A DNA stretch of 64,000 bases from Pseudoalteromonas luteoviolacea (lineage in GTDB: Bacteria; Pseudomonadota; Gammaproteobacteria; Enterobacterales; Alteromonadaceae), in NCBI RefSeq assembly GCF_018100925.1, contig NZ_JAGJEH010000007.1, positions 372,001-436,000 on the forward strand. The letters are read 5' to 3'. Positions 44,757 to 54,621 of the stretch are shown one piece after another. Under the pieces are notes generated by a model. It saw nothing but the letters and a program-made list of their open reading frames with translations. It made no database searches and was not told where the DNA came from. Position 1 is the stretch's first letter; the number at the start of each line of letters is the position of its first letter. The position numbers were made by a program, and so were the translations under genes.

Positions 44757-45608
44757 CTAAAACACATAACTCAGAGTGATGTTGACATTGCGGCCTAGCT
44801 TACTGCGGTTAGATACATATTTTAGTGCATCAATAGAGTAGGGGCTTTTATCTATACTACTTGCATAATCTGTAAAACCGATAGAACCATCAACCACCCA
44901 GCTTTCACTGATTGGTTTAGTAAAACCGAACTTAAGTAATGTATTCACACCACCAGATGCCTCATATGGTGCCACCCGAGAAGACTTATAAGGCACGCCG
45001 TAATAGTAGTTCAACATATTACTGTTACGATATTGAAACCCGATTGAGGCGTAATAGTTCCAATTTTTAATTTGCCAAGATCTGGCAACCCAAAGAGAAG
45101 CGTAAGCACCACCATCGTATTCGCTGTTGTCCGCTTTAGGCGCTAAAATGGATTGTATTTGGTATTGGCCAAGTGCACCAGTAACGCGTAAACCAATATA
45201 CCCGGTCAAATCCCTATCGTCATAATTGCCCTCAAAATATCCATAATAAGTCATGTGGGAATGTGCAGAAGAGAAGATGAGATCAAATTCCCATTCATTG
45301 GTATTGTATAGGTTGTAGCCCATAGCCCAATCAGGCTCAAACTTACTATCACTGCCTGGGACTTCAATAAACAGCCCATTTTCGAAGTAATAGTTACCAT
45401 TGATATTTATCAATGGACGAGTCGCGATATTGGAAAGTAGCCCACCGCCGTATGACGCACCAAAACCTAATGACAAAAAGCCACCAGCTTCTCGTTTATT
45501 GGTAAACCCATCCCAAAAGCTAGGAGCTGTTGTCCCGTAAGCAGTAGGCAACCAGCCCAAACTCACCACAGCAAGGCAAGAAGATAGCCATTTAAAATTA
45601 GAGTACAT
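44757..45608 (-). CDS. MipA/OmpV-family outer-membrane protein
   Basis: A 283-residue outer-membrane protein with a signal peptide (LSSCLAVVSLGWLPTAYG). GGFLSLGFGASYGGGLLSNIATRPLININGNYYF is the MipA/OmpV start, and the C-terminal strand ends NVNITLSYVF with terminal Phe, as in barrel proteins. The family includes scaffolds for murein enzymes and stress-induced porins. It heads the four-gene operon; a conserved palindrome lies about 140 bases upstream. Confidence 0.85.
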   Translation of the reverse strand: MYSNFKWLSSCLAVVSLGWLPTAYGTTAPSFWDGFTNKREAGGFLSLGFGASYGGGLLSNIATRPLININGNYYFENGLFIEVPGSDSKFEPDWAMGYNLYNTNEWEFDLIFSSAHSHMTYYGYFEGNYDDRDLTGYIGLRVTGALGQYQIQSILAPKADNSEYDGGAYASLWVARSWQIKNWNYYASIGFQYRNSNMLNYYYGVPYKSSRVAPYEASGGVNTLLKFGFTKPISESWVVDGSIGFTDYASSIDKSPYSIDALKYVSNRSKLGRNVNITLSYVF

Positions 45609-45742
45609 AGCAATTTCTTATCTTTGTTATTTGCTAATTAATATATTGAAAAAATGAAAAAAATATCGTGTCGGATTATACCAAAGTGTATCAAATTGTA
45701 CCTAATTACAAATTACCAAAAATAGGGAATAGCAGACATTAC

Positions 45743-45759
45743 TGGAAAGGGGGTTTACA
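45743..45759. promoter_or_regulatory. Copy 2 of the 17-bp palindrome, upstream of mipA
   Basis: On the minus strand the site reads TGTAAACCCCCTTTCCA, 15 of 17 identical to copies at 32733 and 50208. It lies about 135 bases upstream of the mipA start, in position for a regulator site of the mipA-DUF3019-regulator-kinase operon. Confidence 0.5.
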
Positions 45760-45793
45760 AGTGAGCGCTAAGATTAAATCATAGCGCTCACTT
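45759..45793 (-). terminator. Strong hairpin after glcB
   Basis: AAGTGAGCGCTA (45759-45770) pairs with TAGCGCTCACTT (45782-45793), a perfect 12-bp stem with an 11-base loop, just after the glcB stop. No T tract follows on the minus strand, where it runs directly into the palindrome at 45743. Confidence 0.6.
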
Positions 45794-45800
45794 TTAGCTG

Positions 45801-47981
45801 TTAATGTGACTGTAGCTTATAGAGCCTCCGATAGTAATGTAGCAAGGGCTCTGTATATCCATTAGGCTGTTGCTTACCTTCAAAAACAAGTGCCAACGCA
45901 GCTTTATAAGCCAAACTATCCGCTTTTGGGTGGCCCAGTTCACACATTGCAATATAGTGAGGGTCACTGCTGTTTTGGCTATCTACCACACTGGCCATTT
46001 TAGCAAATGTTGCCAATACCTGTTCTTCACCACACACCTTATGTTCTAACCAGTTTGCAATATGCTGACTTGATATCCTCAATGTTGCTCTGTCTTCCAT
46101 TAAACCCACATGAGCAATATCAGGCACTTTTGAGCAACCTACACCTTGGTTTATCCAACGTACAACATAGCCCAAAATTCCCTGAATATTATTGTCCAAC
46201 TCAGCTTGAATATCTGACGTGGAAAGAGAGGTGCCGTCATGCGACAAAGGCGGTGTCAACAAATCTTCTAAACTCGCTTGTTGAAAACGAGAGATTTTGT
46301 CCTGTTGAGCCTGAACATCAACCTCGTGGTAGTGGATAGCATGTAGCGTTGCGGCTGTGGGAGAGGGAACCCACGCTGTATTTGCCCCCGCTTCTAAATG
46401 TGCTGCTTTTAAGGCCATCATTTGCGCCATATTATCTGGTTTTGGCCACATACCTTTCCCTATTTGCGCTTTACCTTTGAAGCCAGTCTCCAAACCAACC
46501 TCAACATTCTGGTGTTCATAGGCCGAGATCCATGGCTGAGATTTGATCGCTTCTTTTGGCCTAACAGCTCCGGCAAGCATAGATGTATGGATCTCATCTC
46601 CGGTGCGATCTAAAAATCCCGTATTAATGAATACAACGCGAGATCTAGCAGCGGCAATACACGCTTTTAAGTTGACAGATGTACGTCGCTCTTCATCCAT
46701 GATCCCCATTTTAATTGTATTTTCCGGCAGCCCCAATGCACACTCTACAGCGCTAAATAACTCAGTTGTAAAAGCAACTTCCTCGGGGCCATGCATTTTG
46801 GGTTTTACAATATTTATACTGGCAGATTTGCTATTACGATAAGGGCTATTGCCGCTCAGGTCATGCATGGCGGCTACCGACGTCACCATGGCATCAAGTA
46901 TTCCTTCAAAGATTTCTCGACCTTCAGAGTCAAGCACCGCTGGGGTTGTCATCAAATGACCCACATTGCGAACAAACATCATTGCTCTGCCACTTAAGTT
47001 AAAAACCTCGCCATCTAGTGAATTATAACTTCTGTCATTCGCTAAACATCTTTTAACTGGCTGGCCATTTTTTACAAACTCTTCAACTAAATTGCCTTTA
47101 TTCAAACCGAGCCAGTTTCGATAAACCACGATTTTATCTTCAGCATCCACAGCAGCTACAGAGTCTTCGCAATCCATGATCGTCGTTAAAGCAGACTCCA
47201 AGATCACGTCTTTGATCCCCGCCTTATCAACCTTTCCAATAGGATCATCATGATCAATACAGATCTCAATATGAAGGCCATGATGTTTTACTAAGATCGC
47301 AGCAGGATTCTGCATTTGCCCACAATATCCAATCAATTGATCCGGATCTGCAAGGGTCACCTGGCGACTATCATTCAATGTCACAATTAAACGATTATTA
47401 ACAATACCATAGTGGGTGCTTTCAATATGTGAACCTGCATTCAGTGGCAGTACTTTATCCAATAGTTGCCTTGCATACGCCATGACCTTAAACCCACGTA
47501 CAGGGTTGTATTCTTTACCTTTTTCAGCACCTTCGTCTTCGCTTATGACGTCTGTACCATACAGGGCATCATAAAGAGAGCCCCAACGCGCATTAGCTGC
47601 ATTGAGTGCAAAACGTGCATTGTTCACCGGTACCACCAATTGTGGTGCAGCGACCTGAGCTATTTCTGGCTCAGAGTGTTTAGTCACAATTTTGAAATCT
47701 GGTGGTGGTGGCAGCAGATAACCAATAGATTCCAAAAATGTCCGATATTTTTTAGCATCCCAACTGGCATTTTGCCGATGATAATCATCAATCTTAGCTT
47801 GTAAGCTATTTCGCTTTGCGAGTAAGGCACGATTTACGGGTGAGAGTGTATCGACAAGATTGGCCAAACCACCCCAAAATGATTCAGAACTAAGGGATAG
47901 ACCATCGAGCAATTCTTGATTCACAAAATCAAAAAAGTCAGCATCAATAGTGAGCCCAGCGTTTGTCACAGTTGCATTCAT
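45801..47981 (-). CDS. glcB: Malate synthase G
   Basis: A 726-residue enzyme that condenses glyoxylate with acetyl-CoA to malate, the second step of the glyoxylate bypass. The length is that of the monomeric G form. Characteristic segments are TTIMDCEDSVAAVDAEDKI, NIVKPKMHGPEEVAFT, GIMDEERRTSVNLKACI and the C-terminal catalytic LMEDRATLRISSQHIANWL. It is divergent from isocitrate lyase, 233 bases away, so a shared control region is likely. Confidence 0.96.
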   Translation of the reverse strand: MNATVTNAGLTIDADFFDFVNQELLDGLSLSSESFWGGLANLVDTLSPVNRALLAKRNSLQAKIDDYHRQNASWDAKKYRTFLESIGYLLPPPPDFKIVTKHSEPEIAQVAAPQLVVPVNNARFALNAANARWGSLYDALYGTDVISEDEGAEKGKEYNPVRGFKVMAYARQLLDKVLPLNAGSHIESTHYGIVNNRLIVTLNDSRQVTLADPDQLIGYCGQMQNPAAILVKHHGLHIEICIDHDDPIGKVDKAGIKDVILESALTTIMDCEDSVAAVDAEDKIVVYRNWLGLNKGNLVEEFVKNGQPVKRCLANDRSYNSLDGEVFNLSGRAMMFVRNVGHLMTTPAVLDSEGREIFEGILDAMVTSVAAMHDLSGNSPYRNSKSASINIVKPKMHGPEEVAFTTELFSAVECALGLPENTIKMGIMDEERRTSVNLKACIAAARSRVVFINTGFLDRTGDEIHTSMLAGAVRPKEAIKSQPWISAYEHQNVEVGLETGFKGKAQIGKGMWPKPDNMAQMMALKAAHLEAGANTAWVPSPTAATLHAIHYHEVDVQAQQDKISRFQQASLEDLLTPPLSHDGTSLSTSDIQAELDNNIQGILGYVVRWINQGVGCSKVPDIAHVGLMEDRATLRISSQHIANWLEHKVCGEEQVLATFAKMASVVDSQNSSDPHYIAMCELGHPKADSLAYKAALALVFEGKQQPNGYTEPLLHYYRRLYKLQSH

Positions 47982-48214
47982 AGCAGAGTTCCTAGTGCGA
48001 ATTAATTTTGAACGGGTTATTCAAAAATAAAGCAAATTGTACAAAAACAAACCCCTTTTACCATTCACAATAAATATACTCACAATAACAACTATAAATT
48101 TAAAAAATTATAAAAGCCGTTCTAGTGTTTAATTAAGCCACAGCAACTCTCACACATAACGCTTAGGCAAAATCAGATTCATTTAGTGTACAACTCGTTC
48201 GAAGGATATTAATC

Positions 48215-49819
48215 ATGAGCAATTACCAGTCTCAAATTGACCGCTTCACTACCTTATGCGCTACAAAAACACACAATTGGCAATCAATTAACCCTGAATA
48301 TGCAAGCAGAATGCACTTACAAAATCGCTTTAAAACAGGATTAGATATCGCGAAGTACACTGCGAAAATTATGCGCGAGGATATGGCTCGTTACGATGCA
48401 GATCCCACACAATACACCCAATCACTGGGGTGTTGGCATGGCTTTACCGCTCAACAAATGATGATGGCAATTAAAAGACACCAAAAAACAACCAAAGGTG
48501 CTTATGTTTACTTGAGCGGATGGATGGTAGCAGCTTTGCGCTCTGAATTTGGCCCACTACCAGACCAAAGCATGCACGAAAAAACAGCTGTCCCTAAGCT
48601 TATTGAAGAAATATACACCTTCTTAAAACAGGCTGACGCGAGAGAATTGGATCATTTGTATAAGGCACTCGATACCGCGAAGTTAAAAGGTCAAGATACG
48701 ACTCAACTTCAATTAGAAATCGATAACTTTGAAACACATATAGTGCCAATCATCGCTGATATTGATGCTGGTTTTGGCAATGAAGAAGCCACTTACTTGC
48801 TTGCAAAACAAATGATCGAAGCCGGAGCCTGCGCCATTCAAATTGAAAACCAAGTATCAGATGCGAAACAGTGCGGACACCAAGCAGGTAAAGTAACAGT
48901 ACCTCATGAAGACTTCCTTGCAAAAATTAATGCTGTTCGATATGCATTTTTAGAATTAGGCATTGAAGACGGGATCATTGTAGCCCGTACAGACTCTCTC
49001 GGCGCAAGTTTGACACAAAAAATTCCGGTTTCTAAACAACCCGGAGATATAGCCAGCCAATATACCGCATTTTTAGACACCCAGCCGATTGTCGACCTTG
49101 ATCAGCTTACAGATGGAGAAATGGCTATCAAGCTAGAAGGCAAGCTACAAAAGCCAGTGCGCTTAGACAATGGACTTTATCAATTTAAAGAGGGAACTGA
49201 AAAGGATAGAGTTGTATTGGACTGCGTAACAAGTTTACAAGCAGGCGCTGATTTATTATGGATTGAAACAGAAAAACCCAACGTTGACCAAATTGCTGAG
49301 CTGGTTAACCGCATCAGGGAACAAGTACCTAATGCCAAGCTGGTTTATAATAATTCGCCATCATTCAATTGGACATTAAAATTCAGGGAACAGGCATACG
49401 AAACGCTAAAGGCACAAGGCAAAGATATTTCAGTCTACCCAGATCCAACACTTGACCCTAAAGCACTTATGGCCCCAGAACTTGATACTACGGAACTTGC
49501 TCAAATCGCAGATGAAAAAGTAAAAAGCTTTCAACTTGATGGTGCAACACAAGCAGGTATCTTTCACCACCTGATCACCTTGCCAACCTATCATACTGTC
49601 GCATTGAGTACCGACATATTAGCCGAGGGCTATTTTGGTGAACTTGGTATGCTCGCATATGTAAGAGATGTTCAAAGGCAAGAAATCCGCCGTGAGCAAG
49701 CTTCAGTAAAACACCAAGATTTAGCAGGCTCTAACATTGGTGACACGCACAAAGAGTACTTTAGTGGAGACAATGCGCTGAAGGCAGGTGGTGAAGCCAA
49801 TACCATGAATCAATTTTAG
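48215..49819 (+). CDS. aceA: Isocitrate lyase
   Basis: A 534-residue enzyme that splits isocitrate into succinate and glyoxylate. It belongs to the longer ICL type found in Pseudomonas and Acinetobacter. The catalytic loop is KQCGHQAGKV with the nucleophilic Cys. IIADIDAGFGNEEATYLLAKQMIEAGA and VARTDSLGASLT are the metal and substrate regions. The C-terminus NTMNQF is normal. GAAGGATATTAATC precedes the ATG. Confidence 0.97.
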   Translation: MSNYQSQIDRFTTLCATKTHNWQSINPEYASRMHLQNRFKTGLDIAKYTAKIMREDMARYDADPTQYTQSLGCWHGFTAQQMMMAIKRHQKTTKGAYVYLSGWMVAALRSEFGPLPDQSMHEKTAVPKLIEEIYTFLKQADARELDHLYKALDTAKLKGQDTTQLQLEIDNFETHIVPIIADIDAGFGNEEATYLLAKQMIEAGACAIQIENQVSDAKQCGHQAGKVTVPHEDFLAKINAVRYAFLELGIEDGIIVARTDSLGASLTQKIPVSKQPGDIASQYTAFLDTQPIVDLDQLTDGEMAIKLEGKLQKPVRLDNGLYQFKEGTEKDRVVLDCVTSLQAGADLLWIETEKPNVDQIAELVNRIREQVPNAKLVYNNSPSFNWTLKFREQAYETLKAQGKDISVYPDPTLDPKALMAPELDTTELAQIADEKVKSFQLDGATQAGIFHHLITLPTYHTVALSTDILAEGYFGELGMLAYVRDVQRQEIRREQASVKHQDLAGSNIGDTHKEYFSGDNALKAGGEANTMNQF

Positions 49820-49837
49820 TATTGTAAATCCCAACTT

Positions 49838-49857
49838 GGGCCCATTGGGCCCTTTTT
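49838..49857 (+). terminator. Terminator after aceA
   Basis: GGGCCC-ATT-GGGCCC followed by five T, 18 bases after the aceA stop. The rest of the gap to 50288 contains a conserved palindrome near its end and no gene. Confidence 0.85.
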
Positions 49858-50207
49858 CTATTTCACGATGTACCTGCCAATATCATCATCTGAGTTTTGA
49901 GATCACGATTTTACGCACACTAATTTAAACAGATCAAAAAAATACTAGCTGAGTTATGCCAATAGAATAACCGCATTCAAATTCAGGTTAAACACTACTT
50001 TTTGGCTCAAAATGGCGTCTAGGAGTCGCATATATTGTCTAAGTTGCAACAATTACTTCTCTATGTCGCTTTAAGTAAAAGGCAGAGCACTTTTTTACTA
50101 ACTAATTTAGCAGACTTGGATCCACATTTTACTAAGTATTTTTAGACACAAATCATAATTTTACTAACGCATTCTACTTCAGAACAAAATTTTACGTACT
50201 ACCAAGC

Positions 50208-50224
50208 TGTAAACCCCCTTTACA
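50208..50224. promoter_or_regulatory. Copy 3 of the palindrome, upstream of the TPR kinase
   Basis: TGTAAACCCCCTTTACA, identical to the copy at 32733, lies 65 bases before the TPR kinase start. The distance suits an activator or repressor site. Confidence 0.55.
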
Positions 50225-50288
50225 TGATCCATATTTGTCACACATTTGTTGCCTAGCATGCAAGCGTTTTGATTTAATATGAAAAAAT

Positions 50289-52325
50289 ATGAAAAAAATA
50301 TTTGTCCCAGCGCTATTTACTTGCATACTTTCTACTAATTCGGCAGTTGCGAGTATTGATATTGAAGAACTTAAGCAACTTGAGAAACAAGGAAAATATC
50401 AAATCGCGTTGGACTTAATCGAGCCATGGCGTCTAGAAAATTTAAATCAAGAAAAAGCGCTAGATGTTCTCTTGATCCAAGCAGAAATTTACCGCAAACA
50501 AGGGTTGTTCAAAAAAGCGCTCTCGACACTTAATCATATAGAACAACATCACTACTTAAATACAGAACTAGTTCGTACTATAAATAATGAAAAAGGCATC
50601 AACTATAGACGCATGTCTCGCCTTGTAGAAGCAGAAGAGCACTACTACAAAGCCCTAAAAGCAGCGCAAGAACTTGAAGACAATACACTCATAGGTTTAG
50701 CTTACAGCAACTTGGGCACACTTTATGACCATAAAAGCCAAATTGCGCAAGCCATGCAGTTTCATTTAAAGGCACAAAATTACTTAAAGGGCAGTAGTAA
50801 CCATAGTGTCAAAGCGAGTAACTTTTATAACTTGGGTGATATTTCCGTCAGACTGGATGATTATGAACAAGCTGAGACCTTTTTCCGCTGGGCACTCAGT
50901 GAAGACAAAAAAGATGGCAATATTGTCGCTATCGCAGACAGTGCTTTACGCCTGTCTCAAGTTTCGTATAAACAAGATCATCACCAACTTGCTATTGATA
51001 ACATATATGAGGCCCTAAAATATCTAAAACAAACCAATGCCAATGAGAGCCTATCTCGTGCATACCATATGCTTGCCAGTAGTTATATGAAGCTTGATAA
51101 AGGCGATGAGGCACTTATAAATGCGCACCTTAGTTTAGATTTTGCAAAAAAGGCACAAAGCCAAATACAACTAATTTACGCACATATCAGCGTATCGCAG
51201 GCATATTTACACCTGAAACAACCCCATGTGGCAGAAAATTATATTAGAGATCTTGAGGTATTAGTCAAAGAGGAAAAAGACAGCCCTTTAACAATACATT
51301 ACTACGAGGTTTCAGCTAATTTAGCAAAACAAGTTGGAGAACCAGCACTCGCGTATAGTTATATTCGTGATGCATTCAATTTGCATAAAACACACGATGA
51401 ACAATTTAATAATCAAAAAGCACAAACCTATCGCAACAGTATTAGTAACTTAGTACAGCGCCAGCAGCTCGAAGTATCTGAGAAGGAAAAAGCCCTAGCA
51501 CAAAGTGAATTGAAACATACCAAGTTGATGCAAAAATCTTGGCTCATTGCTGGGCTTTCTGCGCTATTTATATTTTCACTGCTTACCTACATTTATTTCA
51601 TCAAGCACCGTGCAGCTAACTTAGCAGCCAAATTATATCAGCAAAATTTAAAGCAAAAAGAAAAGATGCTTGCTGATATTTCTCATGAATTACGCACACC
51701 TTTGAGTGTCTTAAAACTGCATATAGAAGCCTTAGAACACGGCTTATTCGAGGACAACAATAAGGCGTACAGTAAGATCAACGAAAAAATCTCTCAACTC
51801 AATTCTCTTATCACGGATGTATATCAGCTATCTCAGGCAGAAAATAATGCCATCGCACTGAATGAACAGACCCAATGTCTGCAAACTATGTCACAAAACT
51901 ACAGCTACGATATTAAGCGCATGACGGAAAGTCATTCGCTGTCTTTTAGCAGTGAAATAAATATCCCTGAAGGCTCAACCATAACAGTCGACAAACCCAA
52001 ATTAGATCGAGTCGTTGATAATTTATGTAAAAATGCTTGCCTATATACAGACAGTCCAGGGCGGGTCGTTTTTAAAATGTATCAGGACAAGAACTACTTA
52101 AATATACAACTGCAAGACTCCTCACCAACGGTCACCGATGAAGAGCTGCCAAAGTTATTTGAACGCTTGTATCGTGTAGAGAGTTCTCGAAGTAGAGCCA
52201 CTGGCGGTTCAGGTCTGGGCTTGTCAATTTGCAAAAGCTTAATAGAACTCATGTCTGGAAGTATTGATATTAAACGCAGTAATTTAGGCGGACTCGATAT
52301 TTCAATTGCTTTGCCACTTAAATAA
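50289..52325 (+). CDS. TPR-domain sensor histidine kinase
   Basis: A 678-residue protein with a signal peptide (FVPALFTCILSTNSAVAS), a predicted periplasmic array of TPR-like repeats (about 30-390; YSNLGTLYDHKSQIAQAM, FYNLGDISVRLDDYEQAE), one transmembrane segment (LIAGLSALFIFSLLTYIYFI), HisKA with His466 in ADISHELRTPLSVL, and HATPase (NLCKNACLYTD, GGSGLGLSICKSL). No regulator is adjacent; the OmpR-type regulator at 54622 is a candidate partner. The small DALGC-free promoter region upstream carries a conserved palindrome. Confidence 0.9.
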   Translation: MKKIFVPALFTCILSTNSAVASIDIEELKQLEKQGKYQIALDLIEPWRLENLNQEKALDVLLIQAEIYRKQGLFKKALSTLNHIEQHHYLNTELVRTINNEKGINYRRMSRLVEAEEHYYKALKAAQELEDNTLIGLAYSNLGTLYDHKSQIAQAMQFHLKAQNYLKGSSNHSVKASNFYNLGDISVRLDDYEQAETFFRWALSEDKKDGNIVAIADSALRLSQVSYKQDHHQLAIDNIYEALKYLKQTNANESLSRAYHMLASSYMKLDKGDEALINAHLSLDFAKKAQSQIQLIYAHISVSQAYLHLKQPHVAENYIRDLEVLVKEEKDSPLTIHYYEVSANLAKQVGEPALAYSYIRDAFNLHKTHDEQFNNQKAQTYRNSISNLVQRQQLEVSEKEKALAQSELKHTKLMQKSWLIAGLSALFIFSLLTYIYFIKHRAANLAAKLYQQNLKQKEKMLADISHELRTPLSVLKLHIEALEHGLFEDNNKAYSKINEKISQLNSLITDVYQLSQAENNAIALNEQTQCLQTMSQNYSYDIKRMTESHSLSFSSEINIPEGSTITVDKPKLDRVVDNLCKNACLYTDSPGRVVFKMYQDKNYLNIQLQDSSPTVTDEELPKLFERLYRVESSRSRATGGSGLGLSICKSLIELMSGSIDIKRSNLGGLDISIALPLK

Positions 52326-52519
52326 GCTAGAGCTTACAAAATGCCACTTTATTCATTCAGTGGTGGAAGTATAGATAATTAATACAAAAGCATTGGATCA
52401 GAAATTGATAAGGAAATTTTCTACCCAACTGATCCGATCACCTTACACCTCCACAATACTTCATTTTTCATCCACATTACCTTGTTTTAATGAGCAGCAT
52501 GAACGGGAGGAAACTACTT

Positions 52520-52999
52520 ATGACACAGCGTACAATGAAACACAATGATTGGGTTAAAACTGTCGAGCGGAAAAGACATCAGTCAAAAGTGCGATCTAAA
52601 AAGAAGGGGGCATTGCCTTTTTGGTCTATGCTACTAGCTGGCTTTTTAATTTTAGCCTCAGCATGGAACTACTGGATGGACACGCGATCGAATGACATTG
52701 TACATGCTGAGATAAGTCATGATGCCCAAATGCGTATTGATCGCTATTTTGCTAAGCAATACATGATGGGAAGCTGGAAATTAAGCAGAGTTAGCTACAA
52801 CCAAGGCGAATTAAACGTTTTTGTTCAAATACCTACGCCCTTAGCAATGAGTAGCAGTGAAATAAAAGGTTATATCAAACAATCTTTATGCCCACACCCG
52901 AAGAGCACTGTATGGAACGATGTAAAGAATAACTCACTGTATATTTACTTATATTCCGACAAGCCAAGAAATGGCGACTACGCACTGTGTACTAAATAA
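52520..52999 (+). CDS. Single-span membrane protein of unknown function
   Basis: A 159-residue protein with a basic N-terminus (KTVERKRHQSKVRSKKKG), one transmembrane segment (FWSMLLAGFLILASAWNYW) and an extracytoplasmic domain of about 110 residues with two cysteines. The ATG at 52520 follows GGGAGGA with good spacing; the ATG at 52490 lies before this site. I do not recognise a family. Confidence 0.65.
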   Translation: MTQRTMKHNDWVKTVERKRHQSKVRSKKKGALPFWSMLLAGFLILASAWNYWMDTRSNDIVHAEISHDAQMRIDRYFAKQYMMGSWKLSRVSYNQGELNVFVQIPTPLAMSSSEIKGYIKQSLCPHPKSTVWNDVKNNSLYIYLYSDKPRNGDYALCTK

Positions 53000-53022
53000 A
53001 AAAGGGCTTTAAGCCCTTTTTT
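52998..53022. terminator. Bidirectional terminator
   Basis: GGGC-TTTAA-GCCC flanked by six A on the left and six T on the right. It can serve the membrane protein gene on the plus strand and rmuC on the minus strand, which converge here. Confidence 0.85.
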
Positions 53023-53032
53023 ACTGATGAAA

Positions 53033-54490
53033 CTATTTCAATTCTAATTTTGCCTTTTCAAGCAATTCTTCTGGTAGGTCTTTAGTCACCGAAACACCCA
53101 ACTCCTTAAACTCGGATGCTTGTTTAATTAAATTCCCTTTGCCAGAATAAAGCTGCCCAAGCGCTTTATCATAGGTTTCTTGTGCCTTGTCCAGCTGCTT
53201 GCCAACCCCCTCTAAACTATGTAGAAAACTATTCAACTTGTTGTAAAACTTCTCTGCACGCAAGGCCAACTCTTTACTGTGCTTACTTTGCTCTTCAAAG
53301 CGCCATAATTGTTTAACGATGTTTAAGCTTGTAAGCAGTGTGGTAGGCGTAGCTACCAATACTTTGTTTTCCAGTGCATATTGATAGATATCAGGTGAAT
53401 ACTTAATCGCTTCAACGAACGCGGACTCAACTGGTATAAACATAATCACCACTTCAGGAGAGTTGAGGCCAGGTAAGCGCTCATAGGACTTATCTCCTAA
53501 CTCCTTTACTCGCGCTTTAACTGCAGTCACGTGTTCTTTTAAAGCTTGTTGCGCAGATATCTCATCTTGTGCATTCACATAACGTGTATAAGCATTTAAT
53601 GAAGTCTTTGCATCCACAACTAAATGACGACTCTGAGGGAGGTAAACAATGACATCAGGTCGATATTTCCCTTCCGCAGTCGTAAAGCTCACTTCTCGTT
53701 TATAATCATACCCCGGTCGAAGTCCGGCGCTATCTAATACATTTTCAAGCATCAACTCGCCCCAATTTCCTTGAGTTTTGGTCTGCCCCTGCAATGCCGT
53801 AGTTAACTTGCTAGCTTGATCAGTCATAGCCTGATTGTTCGCTTGCAAGTGAAGCAACTCCGTTTTAAGCGCTGCGCGCTGTTTTAGTTCCTCACTGTGG
53901 ATGGCTTCCATTTTGTCCCTAAAACCTTTAATTTCCCCCTGTACTGGGCTTAAAATCGTTTGAATTTTTTCCTGGCTATGACGAGCAAATTGCTGACTTT
54001 TTTCTTCAAATAGTTTACTTGCGACATTTTCAAACTCTTGCTTTAAGGTATTTTTGGCTTGCTCCAATTGCGAAATTTGCGCATCAAAAGCCAATTGCTT
54101 TTCAGCCAGTTTGGTTTCCATATCTGTTAACTGTAACGCCAGCTGATGCGCCCGCTCTTGCTCGTTCTGCGCTTTTGTCTGTGCTTGCTGCCACAAACCA
54201 TAATACTCTTTAACCTGGGCATGCTTTTCAGCTAATCTAGCTTGATATTGCTGCGCTTCACCGTGGGTTTTTAATTGCAGCTGCTGTGCCACATTCAATT
54301 GCTCTTTCAATTCATCATGTGCGTGTTGCAGCGAATCTATCTGATTTTGTGCCATGGCCTGCAATGAGCGTGCTTTTTGCTTAGATAAATAAGAAAAAAC
54401 CAACCAGCCTAAACCTGAAATGGCGGCACCAGACCCTAAAAGCACAATAGTGACTTGCCAAGGTAGCGAAGAAAAACTAGTCCAAAACAT
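53033..54490 (-). CDS. rmuC: RmuC-family DNA recombination protein
   Basis: A 485-residue protein with an N-terminal membrane anchor (VTIVLLGSGAAISGLGWLVFSYL), a long coiled coil (about 40-220) and the RmuC nuclease-like domain (GNWGELMLENVLDSAGLRPGYDY, KYRPDVIVYLPQSRHLVVDAKTSLNAY). RmuC limits inversions and recombination between inverted repeats in E. coli; its exact activity is not fully known. Length and order are normal. Confidence 0.93.
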   Translation of the reverse strand: MFWTSFSSLPWQVTIVLLGSGAAISGLGWLVFSYLSKQKARSLQAMAQNQIDSLQHAHDELKEQLNVAQQLQLKTHGEAQQYQARLAEKHAQVKEYYGLWQQAQTKAQNEQERAHQLALQLTDMETKLAEKQLAFDAQISQLEQAKNTLKQEFENVASKLFEEKSQQFARHSQEKIQTILSPVQGEIKGFRDKMEAIHSEELKQRAALKTELLHLQANNQAMTDQASKLTTALQGQTKTQGNWGELMLENVLDSAGLRPGYDYKREVSFTTAEGKYRPDVIVYLPQSRHLVVDAKTSLNAYTRYVNAQDEISAQQALKEHVTAVKARVKELGDKSYERLPGLNSPEVVIMFIPVESAFVEAIKYSPDIYQYALENKVLVATPTTLLTSLNIVKQLWRFEEQSKHSKELALRAEKFYNKLNSFLHSLEGVGKQLDKAQETYDKALGQLYSGKGNLIKQASEFKELGVSVTKDLPEELLEKAKLELK

Positions 54491-54583
54491 AGGGTAACCC
54501 TAACAATTAAATCTAGTTAAATCATACCTTAGAGCAGTTGATCAATCACTTACAAGTGAGGTTTATCTGTAAATATAAATAGT

Positions 54584-54606
54584 GTGCCAACCATTTTAAT
54601 TGGCAC
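54584..54606 (-). terminator. Hairpin after the response regulator gene
   Basis: GTGCCAA pairs with TTGGCAC across a 9-base loop, 16 bases after the regulator stop on the minus strand, followed by an AT-rich but not T-only stretch. Confidence 0.5.
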
Positions 54607-54621
54607 GGAGTAGTAGGGAGG

